Part shown: positions 26,871-35,584 of the stretch, in pieces
Numbering within the stretch: the first letter of the stretch is position 1
Layout: the number at the start of each line of letters is the position of its first letter
Assembly (NCBI GenBank): GCA_009691105.1
Contig: SHVU01000016.1
Coordinates: 1 to 41,746 of the forward strand
DNA length: 41,746 nucleotides
DNA from: Rhodospirillales bacterium
GTDB taxonomy: Bacteria; Pseudomonadota; Alphaproteobacteria; Rhodospirillales; SHVU01
Reading direction: 5' to 3'
Notes under the pieces: generated by a model
The model's input: the letters and a program-made list of their open reading frames with translations, nothing else
Told to the model about the DNA's origin: nothing
The model's database searches: none
Made by a program: the position numbers and the translations under genes

Positions 26871-28000
26871 CCAGCGTCCCGGCAACTCTTAAGAACGGCC
26901 GCGGTGCGGCGCGCGCACTCTGCCCAGGAATACGATCGGGCTCGCGCCAAAGCCTTCTTGCTCAAGTTCCGGCGCAAGGCGTCGTCGCGAAGCGCCATGA
27001 CAATCGCCGCAGCAATGTCGTCCGGATTGTACGGATCGACCAAGAGCGCCGCGTCGCCGACGATCTCCGGCATTGCCGTCGTGCGCGACGCGATGATTGG
27101 CGCGCCGGACGCCATAGCTTCGACCAACGGGTGGCCGAAGGTCTCGACCAGGGACGGAAACACGAATAGGCCGCAGCGCCGATACAGGTCAGCAAGGTCC
27201 GCGGCCGAGCAATGGCCGAGAAACTCGACATGGGCGCCGAGCCCGAGCGCGGCGACGTCGCGTTCCAGTTGGCGCGCGCAGTCTGGATCGACGGCCCGGC
27301 CGGCGATTTTGAGGGTGAGATCGGGATTGTCATGCCGGGCTTTGGCAACGGCAGCCAACAGCCCGTGCAGATTTTTCTGCACGTAGAGGTCCGAGACAGC
27401 CAGAAGAAAGCCTTCGCGCCGGCCAGTCTTGGATGGAGAGAAGATATCGCTGACGCCGTGGTGGATCACCGCGACCCGTGGATCGGACGGCCCGGCCAAA
27501 GCGCGCCGCGCATAGTCGGAAACGGCGATCGCCCGACGACACCGCCACAACGACAGCCGCGTCGCGATCGTCAGTCCCGCCCAGTAGAGGCGCTTGCCCC
27601 AGCGCTTCTCCTCCCGCCCCACCGCCAAGGCGTTGCGAAGCAGCAGGACCGAACGGGGCGCGAGCAAGGGGCCGAAATTCGCTGGCGAGAACGTGACCTC
27701 GATCCCCAAACGGCGCGCGATGCTGGGCAACGTCACCTGCTCCCAGACGAGACGACGGTAGAAGCCATTGGGAAAGGCGAAGGCATGGACGCGGATTCGC
27801 GAATCGATTGCCGGTAACAGCGGGCGCTGGCTTTCGTGAATCGCCAGATGCAGCTCCAGGTCGGCGTCGGCGGCCAGATCCGGCAACATATGATGAAGAT
27901 ACGTGATGCCACCGCCGCTCAACGCGTGCAAGGCGTTGATCAGGATCCGGACCGGCGGACGGGTTGCGGGACCGGCGTCTGTTCGCAACGGAAGGCTCAT
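26867..28000 (-). CDS. GT4-family glycosyltransferase
   Basis: A 377-residue GT-B fold retaining glycosyltransferase (Glycos_transf_1). The N-terminal half begins RILINALHALSGGGITYLHH, a glycine-rich acceptor loop; the C-terminal half holds LAVSDLYVQKNLHGLLAAVA and the nucleotide-sugar signature EX7E in VETFGHPLVEAMASGAPIIA. The tail AARRTAAVLKS is ordinary. Donor and acceptor cannot be deduced. Start ATG 28000 leaves a short N-terminus before the Rossmann strand; another ATG at 28024 adds 8 residues; neither has a clear Shine-Dalgarno. It is divergent from the next GT4 gene with only 53 bases between the chosen starts, so promoters must overlap. Its product probably adds a sugar to the lipid-linked oligosaccharide. 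Confidence 0.85.
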   Translation of the reverse strand: MSLPLRTDAGPATRPPVRILINALHALSGGGITYLHHMLPDLAADADLELHLAIHESQRPLLPAIDSRIRVHAFAFPNGFYRRLVWEQVTLPSIARRLGIEVTFSPANFGPLLAPRSVLLLRNALAVGREEKRWGKRLYWAGLTIATRLSLWRCRRAIAVSDYARRALAGPSDPRVAVIHHGVSDIFSPSKTGRREGFLLAVSDLYVQKNLHGLLAAVAKARHDNPDLTLKIAGRAVDPDCARQLERDVAALGLGAHVEFLGHCSAADLADLYRRCGLFVFPSLVETFGHPLVEAMASGAPIIASRTTAMPEIVGDAALLVDPYNPDDIAAAIVMALRDDALRRNLSKKALARARSYSWAECARRTAAVLKSCRDAG

Positions 28001-28053
28001 GTTAGGGTCAACCCGTTTCCGCATTGGAGAAGCGAGCGGCGGCCTATCGGGAC

Positions 28054-29223
28054 ATGCACGACAACCCCCATATCCTCTATCTCGTTACCGAAGACTGGTA
28101 TTTCGTCTCGCACCGGCTCGGCCTGGCACGGGCCATGCGCGATGCCGGTTTGTCGGTAACAGTCGTGACGCGTATTCGCGATCATGGCGATATCATTAAC
28201 AACGAGGGGTTCCGGATCCTGCCGTTCCTGCTTACACGCAGCCGGCTGTCGATCATGTACGAGCTTAGATCGATCGTCAATCTGATCCGCATCTATCGCC
28301 GCGAACGCCCTGACATTGTCCATCACGTCGGCCTAAAGCCGAGCCTGTACGGCTCGATCGCGGCCCTCTTCATCTCAAAAGTCGCTGTCGTCAATGTGCT
28401 GACGGGCCTCGGATTCGTCTTTACCTCCGGCCATTGGATGAGCCGGACGTTGCAACCCGTGGTCCGCTTCTTCTGGCGCCTGGTTCTCACCCAGATCCGT
28501 GGCCGCACCATCGTTCAGAACCCGGACGATCTGAGTACGCTCCGCCAAGCCGGAATGCTCCGCGACGCGACGACGCGTATGATCCGAGGCTCCGGCGTCG
28601 ACCTTTCCATCTTCAAGAAGCTTCCCGATCCGATCGGAATTATGACCGTCGCCTTCGTGTCGCGGATGCTGAAGAACAAAGGAGTCGAAGACGTCGTTGA
28701 GGCGACGCGTATCCTGCATGAACGTGGCTATAGCATGAGGACCATCCTGATCGGCATGCCCGATCCCGACAATCCGACGTCGATCTCAGCCGACCAATTG
28801 TGTGAATGGCACGACGATGGCCTGATCCAATGGTTGGGCTATCGCGACGACGTGGCGGAGATCTGGCGCTACGCGCATATCGCCATTCTGCCGTCCTATC
28901 GCGAGGGCTTGCCGAAATCCCTCTTGGAAGCGGCGGCGTCCGGCCGACCCATCGTCGCGACCGACGTGCCGGGATGCCGCGAGATCGTTCAAAACGGCAA
29001 GAACGGCTTTTTAGTTCCGTTGCAAGATCCCCTCGCCCTCGCCCAAGCGATCGAGGCGTTGTTGAACGACAAAGCGCTTCGGGAGCGCATGGGAGCGCAT
29101 AGCCGGGAGATGATCGAGACGAGCTTCCACCAGAACCTGATCATTCACGAGACGATGAAGGTCTACGAAGAGCTCCTCATGGTGACGCTAACCCCGAAGC
29201 CCTCGGCGTCATCGCTGACCTGA
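28054..29223 (+). CDS. GT4-family glycosyltransferase (PglA/CapM-like)
   Basis: A 389-residue GT-B glycosyltransferase. The N-terminal domain has DWYFVSHRLGLARAMRDAG and HHVGLKPSLYGSIAALF, typical of enzymes that act early on undecaprenyl-PP-linked sugars (PglA, WbpU-like). The C-terminal domain has FVSRMLKNKGVEDVVEATRI and an EX7E motif in REGLPKSLLEAAASGRPIVA. Donor is probably a UDP-HexNAc derivative, by analogy only. ATG 28054 is preferred; an in-frame TTG at 28024 would add 10 residues. The 3' end overlaps the convergent asnB-like gene by 47 bases, so the last about 15 codons are antisense to it. No clear terminator is visible. Confidence 0.85.
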   Translation: MHDNPHILYLVTEDWYFVSHRLGLARAMRDAGLSVTVVTRIRDHGDIINNEGFRILPFLLTRSRLSIMYELRSIVNLIRIYRRERPDIVHHVGLKPSLYGSIAALFISKVAVVNVLTGLGFVFTSGHWMSRTLQPVVRFFWRLVLTQIRGRTIVQNPDDLSTLRQAGMLRDATTRMIRGSGVDLSIFKKLPDPIGIMTVAFVSRMLKNKGVEDVVEATRILHERGYSMRTILIGMPDPDNPTSISADQLCEWHDDGLIQWLGYRDDVAEIWRYAHIAILPSYREGLPKSLLEAAASGRPIVATDVPGCREIVQNGKNGFLVPLQDPLALAQAIEALLNDKALRERMGAHSREMIETSFHQNLIIHETMKVYEELLMVTLTPKPSASSLT

Positions 29224-31114
29224 GCGCCTCGGCTTCGCGCCAGGCGTTGAAGACGATCACGCTCCACAAAGCGTGATGGCGATCCCGACGACCAACGCGG
29301 TGGTCATCCCACCATCCCCGGATCGTTGCGACATCGAACATTCCCGATCTGGAAAGCGCCCCCTCGGATAGATGCGTTTCGGCGAAATCGCGGAGCGGCC
29401 CGCGAAGCCAGCTGCCAAGCGGAACGGCGAAGCCCTGCTTCGGTCGACCGGCAAATAGGTGGGCCGGAACATAGCGCTCCAGGACCGTACGAAGGACGCG
29501 CTTGCCGACGCCATTCGCGACTTTGAGCTCTCGCGGTAACCGCCACGCGAATTCCACGACGTCGTGATCAAGGAGCGGCACCCGAACCTCGAGGCTCACC
29601 GCCATGCTGGTGCGATCGACCTTGGTCAGAATGTCGTCCGGCAAGTAGCTGATCGAGTCGCGATACTGCATGCGCTCGACGGCATCGGCGAGGTGCGGCG
29701 CGTCGGCAAGTTCCGGCGCGCGCCCGTTTGGAACGATCGTCGCGTCGCCGGTTTCGGTCAGCCGGTCATAGATGCGATCCGGATCGTCCAGGGCCAGGAT
29801 GGCCGCGATCTTCCGGACCTTCTCGTCGGCCTGGGGAACGATCGGACGGAGAGCCTTAGCCCATAGGACGGGCACGGCGTTGTCGAGAACACGCGCCGCG
29901 AAACGGCGGAGTCCAAGTGGCAGCGCATTCATTCTCCGGCCAAGACCTGCGGCCCAGAGATATCGGTTGTAGCCACCGAACACTTCGTCACCGCCATCGC
30001 CGGACAGCGCCACCGTGACGTCGGCGCGGGCCGCCTGCGACACCAGCAGCGTCGGGATCTGCGAGGAATCGGCGAAGGGTTCGTCGAAGAGACCGGCGAT
30101 GCTCGGAACGAGCGCCAAGGCCTCTCGCGGATCCAAACGGATCTCGCGGTGATCCGTGCCCAGCGCGGTGGCAATTCGCCGCGCCTGGGCGGCTTCGTCG
30201 AAGCCGGCCTCGGCAAATCCGACCGTGAAGGTTTTGATGGGTCGCGATTGCTCGGCCTGCATCAAGGCAGCGACGGTCGAGGAGTCGATGCCTCCCGACA
30301 GAAACACTCCGACCGGCACATCGGAGATGAGGTGTCGGCGAACCGACCGTCGCAATAGAGCCTCAAGCTGAAACGCCGCGTCCTCGGCCGACAGCGCTAG
30401 GCGCTCTTGGCGAGCCACATCGGCCATATCCCAGTAGCGCGTGATCCGAGGCGGAGTATCTGGCGACAACACCAACACTGTTCCGGGCGCGAGCTTACGG
30501 ACCCCGCGATAGATGGCGAGAGGCTGCGGCACATACGAGAGTCGCGCGAAAGCCGCGAGCGCATCGGGGTCGATCGTGGCTGACCATCCGGGATGGGCGC
30601 GCAGAGCCGTGATCTCGGACGCGAACGCAAACAGCGTGTCGGTCCGTAGCCAATAGAGCGGCTTGATCCCGAGACGATCGCGTCCCATGGTCAGGCGACG
30701 TTCGACCGTGTCCCACAAGGCGAAGGCGAACATTCCGTTCAGGCGGCGCACAGCAGCTTCCGCGCCCCAGGCCATGCAGGCATTGAGCAAGACTTCGGTG
30801 TCCGACGTGCCACGAAACCGAGCACCGAGCGCCAGGAGTTCGGCGCGGCGCTCGTCAGCGTCATAGATCTCGCCGTTATAGGTCAGAACGTAGCGCCCAT
30901 CGGCCGACGTCATCGGCTGGTGACCAGCCGGCGACAGATCGCGAACTGCGAGACGACGGTTGGCCAGCGCCACTCCCGTCGCGGCATCAACCCAGGTGCC
31001 CGAGTCGTCCGGGCCGCGATGGCGCAGTCGGTCGGCCATGGCTTCGGCGGTGGCGGCGAGTGCCGCCGCAGTCGTGGCGCGGCGCAAATCAATGAAACCG
31101 GCGATCCCGCACAT
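29177..31114 (-). CDS. asnB: AsnB-type glutamine-dependent amidotransferase
   Basis: A 645-residue asparagine synthetase (glutamine-hydrolysing) family protein. The class II glutaminase domain starts with the nucleophile Cys2 (MCGIAGFI) and has RLRHRGPDDSG and YNGEIYD; the synthetase domain has the PPi loop SGGIDSS and SGDGGDEVFGGYNRYL. In surface-polysaccharide loci such proteins often amidate uronic-acid carboxyl groups (WbpS type) rather than make asparagine. Here the nearby wecC product UDP-ManNAcA, or a residue containing it, is a natural candidate substrate. This is inference from context. It is last in the minus-strand operon, one base after the GT2 stop, without its own strong RBS, so it probably depends on coupling. 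True asparagine synthetase remains possible. Confidence 0.87.
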   Translation of the reverse strand: MCGIAGFIDLRRATTAAALAATAEAMADRLRHRGPDDSGTWVDAATGVALANRRLAVRDLSPAGHQPMTSADGRYVLTYNGEIYDADERRAELLALGARFRGTSDTEVLLNACMAWGAEAAVRRLNGMFAFALWDTVERRLTMGRDRLGIKPLYWLRTDTLFAFASEITALRAHPGWSATIDPDALAAFARLSYVPQPLAIYRGVRKLAPGTVLVLSPDTPPRITRYWDMADVARQERLALSAEDAAFQLEALLRRSVRRHLISDVPVGVFLSGGIDSSTVAALMQAEQSRPIKTFTVGFAEAGFDEAAQARRIATALGTDHREIRLDPREALALVPSIAGLFDEPFADSSQIPTLLVSQAARADVTVALSGDGGDEVFGGYNRYLWAAGLGRRMNALPLGLRRFAARVLDNAVPVLWAKALRPIVPQADEKVRKIAAILALDDPDRIYDRLTETGDATIVPNGRAPELADAPHLADAVERMQYRDSISYLPDDILTKVDRTSMAVSLEVRVPLLDHDVVEFAWRLPRELKVANGVGKRVLRTVLERYVPAHLFAGRPKQGFAVPLGSWLRGPLRDFAETHLSEGALSRSGMFDVATIRGWWDDHRVGRRDRHHALWSVIVFNAWREAEALRSAMTPRASGLASP

Positions 31115-31115
31115 A

Positions 31116-31988
31116 TCAGACGCGAACTCGACGATCGGCGCGGGCCGACCCCGAATAGCGCCGCAATCGGGCGAACAACCGATTGAACTTGGCCGGCGCC
31201 ATCCACCGATGGGCCATGAGCAGTCCGATCAACATGAACTCTGGATAGGGCGATGGCCGCAGACGAAATCGCAACCAGCCGGAGATCAAGGCGGAGAATC
31301 GGTACAGATCGGGATGACGGCGCTGGATTTCGGCCCAAAGCTGGGCATGGCGTGGGCTGGAGTGCCCTTCGAGCATGCCACCGGCCCGAACCGTATAGCG
31401 AAACAGCGGCTCGGCCACGACGATACCCACGAGTTCACGGTTGCTGACGCGGATATTGAACTCCCAGTCTTCGTAACCGTCCCGCATGGTCTCGTCGTAG
31501 CCGCCGGTTTCCTCCCAGACGGCGCGGCGCATCAGCATGGCGTAAGGGATCTGGTTCAAAAACCGCTGCACGAACGGATTGTAGGTCCGGCGCAGTGCCC
31601 CTTGGCGCTCGCCGGCGAGCTTCATATGCGTGAAGGCAAAGGCACAACCAGGCCGGACATCGAGAGCATCGAAGGTCGCCTCGATGAAGCGCGGCTCCAA
31701 ACGGTCGTCACAATCGAGCGGCAGGAAAAACGCTCCCTGGGCGGCGCGCATCCCGGCGTTGCGAGCCGCCGGCAAGCCACGGTTGGGCTGCGTGACGAGA
31801 CGAACGCGCCCTTCAAGGCCGGCGAGCACCCGCAAGGTTTCCGGATCGTCGGACCCGTCGTCGACGACGACGATCTCGACACCACCCTCGCTAAAGGTTT
31901 GCGCCTCGATGGACTCGATCGCACCCGGAAGATCGGCACCGCCGTTGTAGCAAGGGATGACGACGCTAACCGTGGGGGTATCAGCCAC
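31116..31988 (-). CDS. GT2-family glycosyltransferase
   Basis: A 290-residue GT-A fold inverting glycosyltransferase. N-terminal VSVVIPCYNGGADLPGAIES, the first acidic motif VVVDDGSDD, the metal-binding DxD-type block LPLDCDD, and the putative catalytic base in GYEDWEFNIR are all visible. There are no membrane helices sufficient for polymer export, so it is a single-sugar transferase. The start is GTG 31988, which overlaps the upstream gene's TGA by 8 bases (GTGGCTGA), so translation is coupled. The C-terminal 60 residues are rich in Arg and aromatic residues, suggesting peripheral membrane contact. Substrates are unknown. Confidence 0.88.
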   Translation of the reverse strand: MADTPTVSVVIPCYNGGADLPGAIESIEAQTFSEGGVEIVVVDDGSDDPETLRVLAGLEGRVRLVTQPNRGLPAARNAGMRAAQGAFFLPLDCDDRLEPRFIEATFDALDVRPGCAFAFTHMKLAGERQGALRRTYNPFVQRFLNQIPYAMLMRRAVWEETGGYDETMRDGYEDWEFNIRVSNRELVGIVVAEPLFRYTVRAGGMLEGHSSPRHAQLWAEIQRRHPDLYRFSALISGWLRFRLRPSPYPEFMLIGLLMAHRWMAPAKFNRLFARLRRYSGSARADRRVRV

Positions 31989-33096
31989 GGTTGCCCCCGA
32001 TCAACGACTCGAACACGCGGCGATGACGCTCGATCCACAGCGGAAGATCGAAGCGCTCGACGGCACGGGCCCGCGCCACGGCACCCAAGGTGTCGCGCTG
32101 CGCCGCCACGCGCTGCATGGCATCGGCCACGGCATGGACGGATGGAATCATCGGGCGGATCCAGCTTTCGCCGGTTTTGACCGCAACCCCGGCATCGCCG
32201 ACAAGCTCTGGAACGCCGCCACTTTTCGCGTAGACCACGGGAAGTCCGGAAGCCATCGCCTCGATCACCGCGGACGGGCACGAGTCGTTATGGGTGACGG
32301 TGACGAAGGCGTCGGCACTTGAGAACACGGTCGGGGCGGTCGTCTGCGCATAGGGCCCGTCGAACGCGACGGCGCTACCGACCCCGTTCCGAGCGGCAAC
32401 AGCCATGGCCTCGGCACGAGCCGTCGGCTCAAGAGATCCGGCAATCCGGAGGCGAGCCACGAGGCCCTGCCGCCGAACAAAGGCCAAGGCCTCGATCGGC
32501 ACGGTGACACGATAGGATTGGTGCGCGCCGATCTTGCCCGCCACTAGAAATATAAATTCGCCATCCCGCCGATCCCGATCGCCGGCCGGCACAAACCGTC
32601 GGCAATCAACGGCGTTGTGGAGAACTTCGCTCGGCCCCGTTCGCCGACCGAGAAACTGTTCGGCCGAACGCCGGCAGAACTCGCTTTGATAGAACACATG
32701 GTCGGCTAGATCATGGGCGGCGCTCATCCACTGGTTCTCGGCGGCGCAGTCGCCGCCATACCATGCCGGAAAGAAGACGCCGTTCTGATTGGCAACCACT
32801 GCAACGCCTCGCCCCTTGATGCGAGCGAGGGTCGCCGCCGAGAGATAGGGCGCATTGCTAAGGGCATAGAGCAGATTGTAGCCCCAGCGCTGTTCGGGAA
32901 ACGCTTGCGCCAGCTTGGCGACTTTGACGAGCGGGCCACCCCGATCGCCGGCCCGGGCTCCGCCATAGTAGACGCGCGGCACACCGTCGCGTCGAACCGC
33001 TGCGATATTCGCGCGCGCCTGAAGATCGAGGCCGACGCGATAAAGACCGCGGACCAATCGCTTCCCGGTCGGATCGCGAAACCGCTGTTCAGTCAC
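31981..33096 (-). CDS. GT4-family glycosyltransferase
   Basis: A 371-residue GT-B glycosyltransferase. The N-terminal domain includes RVYYGGARAGDRGGPLVKVAK and ALSNAPYLSAATLARIKGRG; the C-terminal domain includes IFLVAGKIGAHQSYRV and a donor-site motif NDSCPSAVIEAMASGLPVVY in which the first Glu of the usual EX7E is replaced (Asp nearby), a modest deviation. GTG 33096 is chosen because it forms a GTGA overlap with the preceding gene's TGA; the longer frame to 33189 lies within that gene. The gene is second in the four-gene minus-strand operon. Donor and acceptor are not predictable. Confidence 0.82.
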   Translation of the reverse strand: MTEQRFRDPTGKRLVRGLYRVGLDLQARANIAAVRRDGVPRVYYGGARAGDRGGPLVKVAKLAQAFPEQRWGYNLLYALSNAPYLSAATLARIKGRGVAVVANQNGVFFPAWYGGDCAAENQWMSAAHDLADHVFYQSEFCRRSAEQFLGRRTGPSEVLHNAVDCRRFVPAGDRDRRDGEFIFLVAGKIGAHQSYRVTVPIEALAFVRRQGLVARLRIAGSLEPTARAEAMAVAARNGVGSAVAFDGPYAQTTAPTVFSSADAFVTVTHNDSCPSAVIEAMASGLPVVYAKSGGVPELVGDAGVAVKTGESWIRPMIPSVHAVADAMQRVAAQRDTLGAVARARAVERFDLPLWIERHRRVFESLIGGNRG

Positions 33097-34205
33097 GAGA
33101 GCAAATCCTTGTAGACTTGGTCGTACAGCATGTCGGCGACGATCGACCATCGATAGCGTTCGGCCGTGGCGCGACCGGCGTGACGCCACGTCGTCGCCAT
33201 TTCGGGTCGTGACAGAATTTCCGCGGCGCGGCGGGCCACGCTGGCAGCATCGCCGACGTCCACCAGGGCGCCGTTCTCACCATCTAGGATCACATCCTCG
33301 GCCATGCCGACCCGCGTCGAGACGACCGGCACGGCGCTGGCGAGGCTTTCCAGCAAAGCTTGAGGACCACCTTCTTCGCGCGAGGTGACGAAATAGAGAT
33401 CGAGGGCTCGATAGCATCGCGCCACGTCGCTGTGGTTCTCCAAGAACAAGTGGCGGTGCGCGATGCCGGCTTGATCCAAGCCCTGCTTCACGTAACCCCG
33501 GGCCGGACCGGTGAGAAAGGCGAATACCGGGAAATCCTGCTTCAGCAGTCGCAACGCCTGCACGAAGACGTCCGGCCCCTTGACCAGTTTTGGTTCAGTC
33601 CCCTCGCCCCAGCCGACGCCATCTTTCTGAAACGAGCCGACGACCACCGCGCCTTCGGGGATTCCGAGGGCCAGTCGTGCCGCACGCCGCTCGTCTGGAC
33701 TCGGCGGACGGAACAGGGAATCGTCGACGCCCAACGGCACGATGCGCAGCTTGTCGGCCGGCAGGCCCCAAGCGCGAAGGCGGCGCTCGACAAGTCCCGC
33801 CGCCGTAACAATCCGATCGATCCTGGCATGATTGGCAAGCACGAAATCGACATGGCGGGCCATCTCTGGCCCATCCTCCGGCTTGCCATGAAAGTAGCTG
33901 ACGACATAGCGATTGTTGTGGGGGAGCGCCGCCGCCCAGTTCTGCCAATGGAACTGTGAGCTGAAATGGACGACACAATCGAAAAGACCCCAGGGTCGAT
34001 CGATCGCGGTGGCGAGACCGGGATGCCGAAGCGCCAAGCCGTCTACATAGTATTCGGCGGTACGGCGCGCCTGCCAATCGGCGTGTTCGTGAACAAACGC
34101 CACCGGCGTCGCGGTCGGCCGATAGAGCCTCGCCGCGTGGAGCGCGGCAAAACCTCGGACGATTCCCCAACGCGCCCAGCGCTTCGTGGCGAGACTGGCC
34201 GACAT
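33093..34205 (-). CDS. GT4-family glycosyltransferase, first gene of minus-strand operon
   Basis: A 370-residue GT-B glycosyltransferase. Landmarks are SYFHGKPEDGPEMARHVDFV, KLRIVPLGVDDSLFRPPSP in the linker, and the donor-binding EX7E in REEGGPQALLESLASAVPVV followed by VGMAEDVILDGENG. Start ATG 34205. Upstream, 95 bases separate it from the divergent pseC gene; within that gap GGGC-GTTTTTT-GCCC (34220-34234) is a small hairpin that might mark a leader or operator. It leads the operon GT4-GT4-GT2-asnB, with junctions of 4-base overlap, 8-base overlap and 1-base gap, indicating a coordinated assembly module. Confidence 0.84.
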   Translation of the reverse strand: MSASLATKRWARWGIVRGFAALHAARLYRPTATPVAFVHEHADWQARRTAEYYVDGLALRHPGLATAIDRPWGLFDCVVHFSSQFHWQNWAAALPHNNRYVVSYFHGKPEDGPEMARHVDFVLANHARIDRIVTAAGLVERRLRAWGLPADKLRIVPLGVDDSLFRPPSPDERRAARLALGIPEGAVVVGSFQKDGVGWGEGTEPKLVKGPDVFVQALRLLKQDFPVFAFLTGPARGYVKQGLDQAGIAHRHLFLENHSDVARCYRALDLYFVTSREEGGPQALLESLASAVPVVSTRVGMAEDVILDGENGALVDVGDAASVARRAAEILSRPEMATTWRHAGRATAERYRWSIVADMLYDQVYKDLLS

Positions 34206-34300
34206 GAACCCGACCTTATGGGCGTTTTTTGCCCTGAATCCAAGGGAGGCCCCACCGGCCTTCCCCTGAGAATCGTGGCGGCTTATTGTCCGAAGTTATC

Positions 34301-35488
34301 ATGGCCGATCAGCCGATTCCCTACGCTCGCCAATCGATCGACGACGACGACGTCGCCGCCGTCGCCCAAGCCTTGCGCGGCGACTGGCTGACCCAGGGCC
34401 CGACGGTCGCCGCCTTCGAGACCGCGGTCGCAGCCCGGCTCGGCGTCAAACATGCCGTCGCGGTGGCCACCGGCACTGCGGCGCTTCATTGCGCTTGCGA
34501 GGCCGTCGGTATCGGACCAGGCGACGAGATCGTCACGACGCCGATCACCTTCGCGGCAAGCGGTAACGCCGGCCTCTATCTGGGCGCGACGGTGCGTTTC
34601 GCCGACATCCGCCCCGACACCTATTGTCTCGATCCTGCGAAGCTCGCGGCGGCGATCACGCCCAAGACGAAGGCGATCGTCACGGTCGACTTCACGGGGC
34701 AGCCTTGCGACATGGATGAGATCAACCGCATCGCCGACGCGCGGGGCATTCCCGTCATCGTCGATGCGGCCCATTCCTTGGGCGCGACCTACAAGGGCCG
34801 CGCCGCCGGATCGCTGGGCCGGATTTCCGCTTTGTCCTTCCACGCCGTGAAGCACATCGCCTTGGGCGAAGGCGGAATGACGCTGACCGACGACGACGGC
34901 TTAGCGGCGCGGATGCGGTTGTTCCGTACCCATGGCATCACCCGCGACGCGGCGCGACTCGGATCGGCGGGCGTCGTCGAGCCGGCCGACGCGGTCGGCG
35001 CGGCCGAACCGCCGGCGTGGTACTACGAGATGCAGGAGCTCGGCTTCAACTACCGGATCACCGACATTCAGTCCGCGCTGGGCCTGAGCCAGATCAAGAA
35101 GCTTGATCGCTTTCTCGCCCGGCGACGGGCCATTGCCGCCCACTATGACGAAGCCTTCGGCAACTCGCCCCATATAGTCGTGCCGCACCAAGAGACGGAT
35201 CGAACCAACGCCTGGCACCTCTATGTGTTGAAGCTTCGCCTCCACGCGATGAAGAAGAGCCGGCGCCAGGCGTTCGACGAACTGCGTGCCCAAGGGATTG
35301 AGGTCAACGTCCATTACATTCCGCTGCACCTGCAGCCCTATTACCGCCAAGCCTTCGGCTATAAGCGCGGCGACTTCCCCGTGGCGGAGGCGTTTTATGC
35401 CGGCGCGCTGACGATCCCGCTCTTTCCCGGGATGAGCGATGCTGACGTCGAGCGCGTGATCGCCACGGTCCAGAAAACGGTCCGTTAG
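34301..35488 (+). CDS. pseC: UDP-4-amino-4,6-dideoxy-N-acetyl-beta-L-altrosamine transaminase-like
   Basis: A 395-residue PLP-dependent DegT/DnrJ/EryC1 sugar aminotransferase. The opening IPYARQSIDDDDVAAVAQAL and GDWLTQGPTVAAFE, the block VDFTGQPCDMDEI, the Schiff-base Lys K184 in FHAVKHIALGEGG, and the ending VNVHYIPLHLQPYYRQ strongly resemble PseC, which aminates the 4-keto sugar made by PseB in pseudaminic acid synthesis. Because gmd follows, GDP-perosamine synthase was considered, but the PseC-like blocks fit better. PseB, PseG and PseH are not in the window. Start ATG 34301 opens at the family-conserved N-terminus; 34286 is an alternative without support. A weak terminator candidate follows at 35501-35522. 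Confidence 0.87.
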   Translation: MADQPIPYARQSIDDDDVAAVAQALRGDWLTQGPTVAAFETAVAARLGVKHAVAVATGTAALHCACEAVGIGPGDEIVTTPITFAASGNAGLYLGATVRFADIRPDTYCLDPAKLAAAITPKTKAIVTVDFTGQPCDMDEINRIADARGIPVIVDAAHSLGATYKGRAAGSLGRISALSFHAVKHIALGEGGMTLTDDDGLAARMRLFRTHGITRDAARLGSAGVVEPADAVGAAEPPAWYYEMQELGFNYRITDIQSALGLSQIKKLDRFLARRRAIAAHYDEAFGNSPHIVVPHQETDRTNAWHLYVLKLRLHAMKKSRRQAFDELRAQGIEVNVHYIPLHLQPYYRQAFGYKRGDFPVAEAFYAGALTIPLFPGMSDADVERVIATVQKTVR

Positions 35489-35500
35489 CCCACGTCCCCA

Positions 35501-35522
35501 CGCCGCGAAAATCGGCGCTTTT
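35501..35522 (+). terminator. Weak intrinsic-terminator candidate after pseC
   Basis: CGCCG (35501-35505) and CGGCG (35513-35517) form a 5-base stem with a 7-base A-rich loop, followed by CTTTTC. Position just after the pseC stop fits a terminator, but the stem is short, so partial read-through into gmd is likely. Confidence 0.35.
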
Positions 35523-35584
35523 CACGCTCCCGCCGCGGCCGTATTGTGCCGCCGCGCTTTCCATGAAGCGGCAAGGCTTTTCCG

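Noticed and set aside
34301-35488. PseC-like gene as GDP-perosamine synthase because of adjacent gmd
   Set aside because: The N-terminal QSIDDDDV/DWLTQGP blocks, HAVKHIALGEGG and the VNVHYIPLHLQPYY ending match PseC better.
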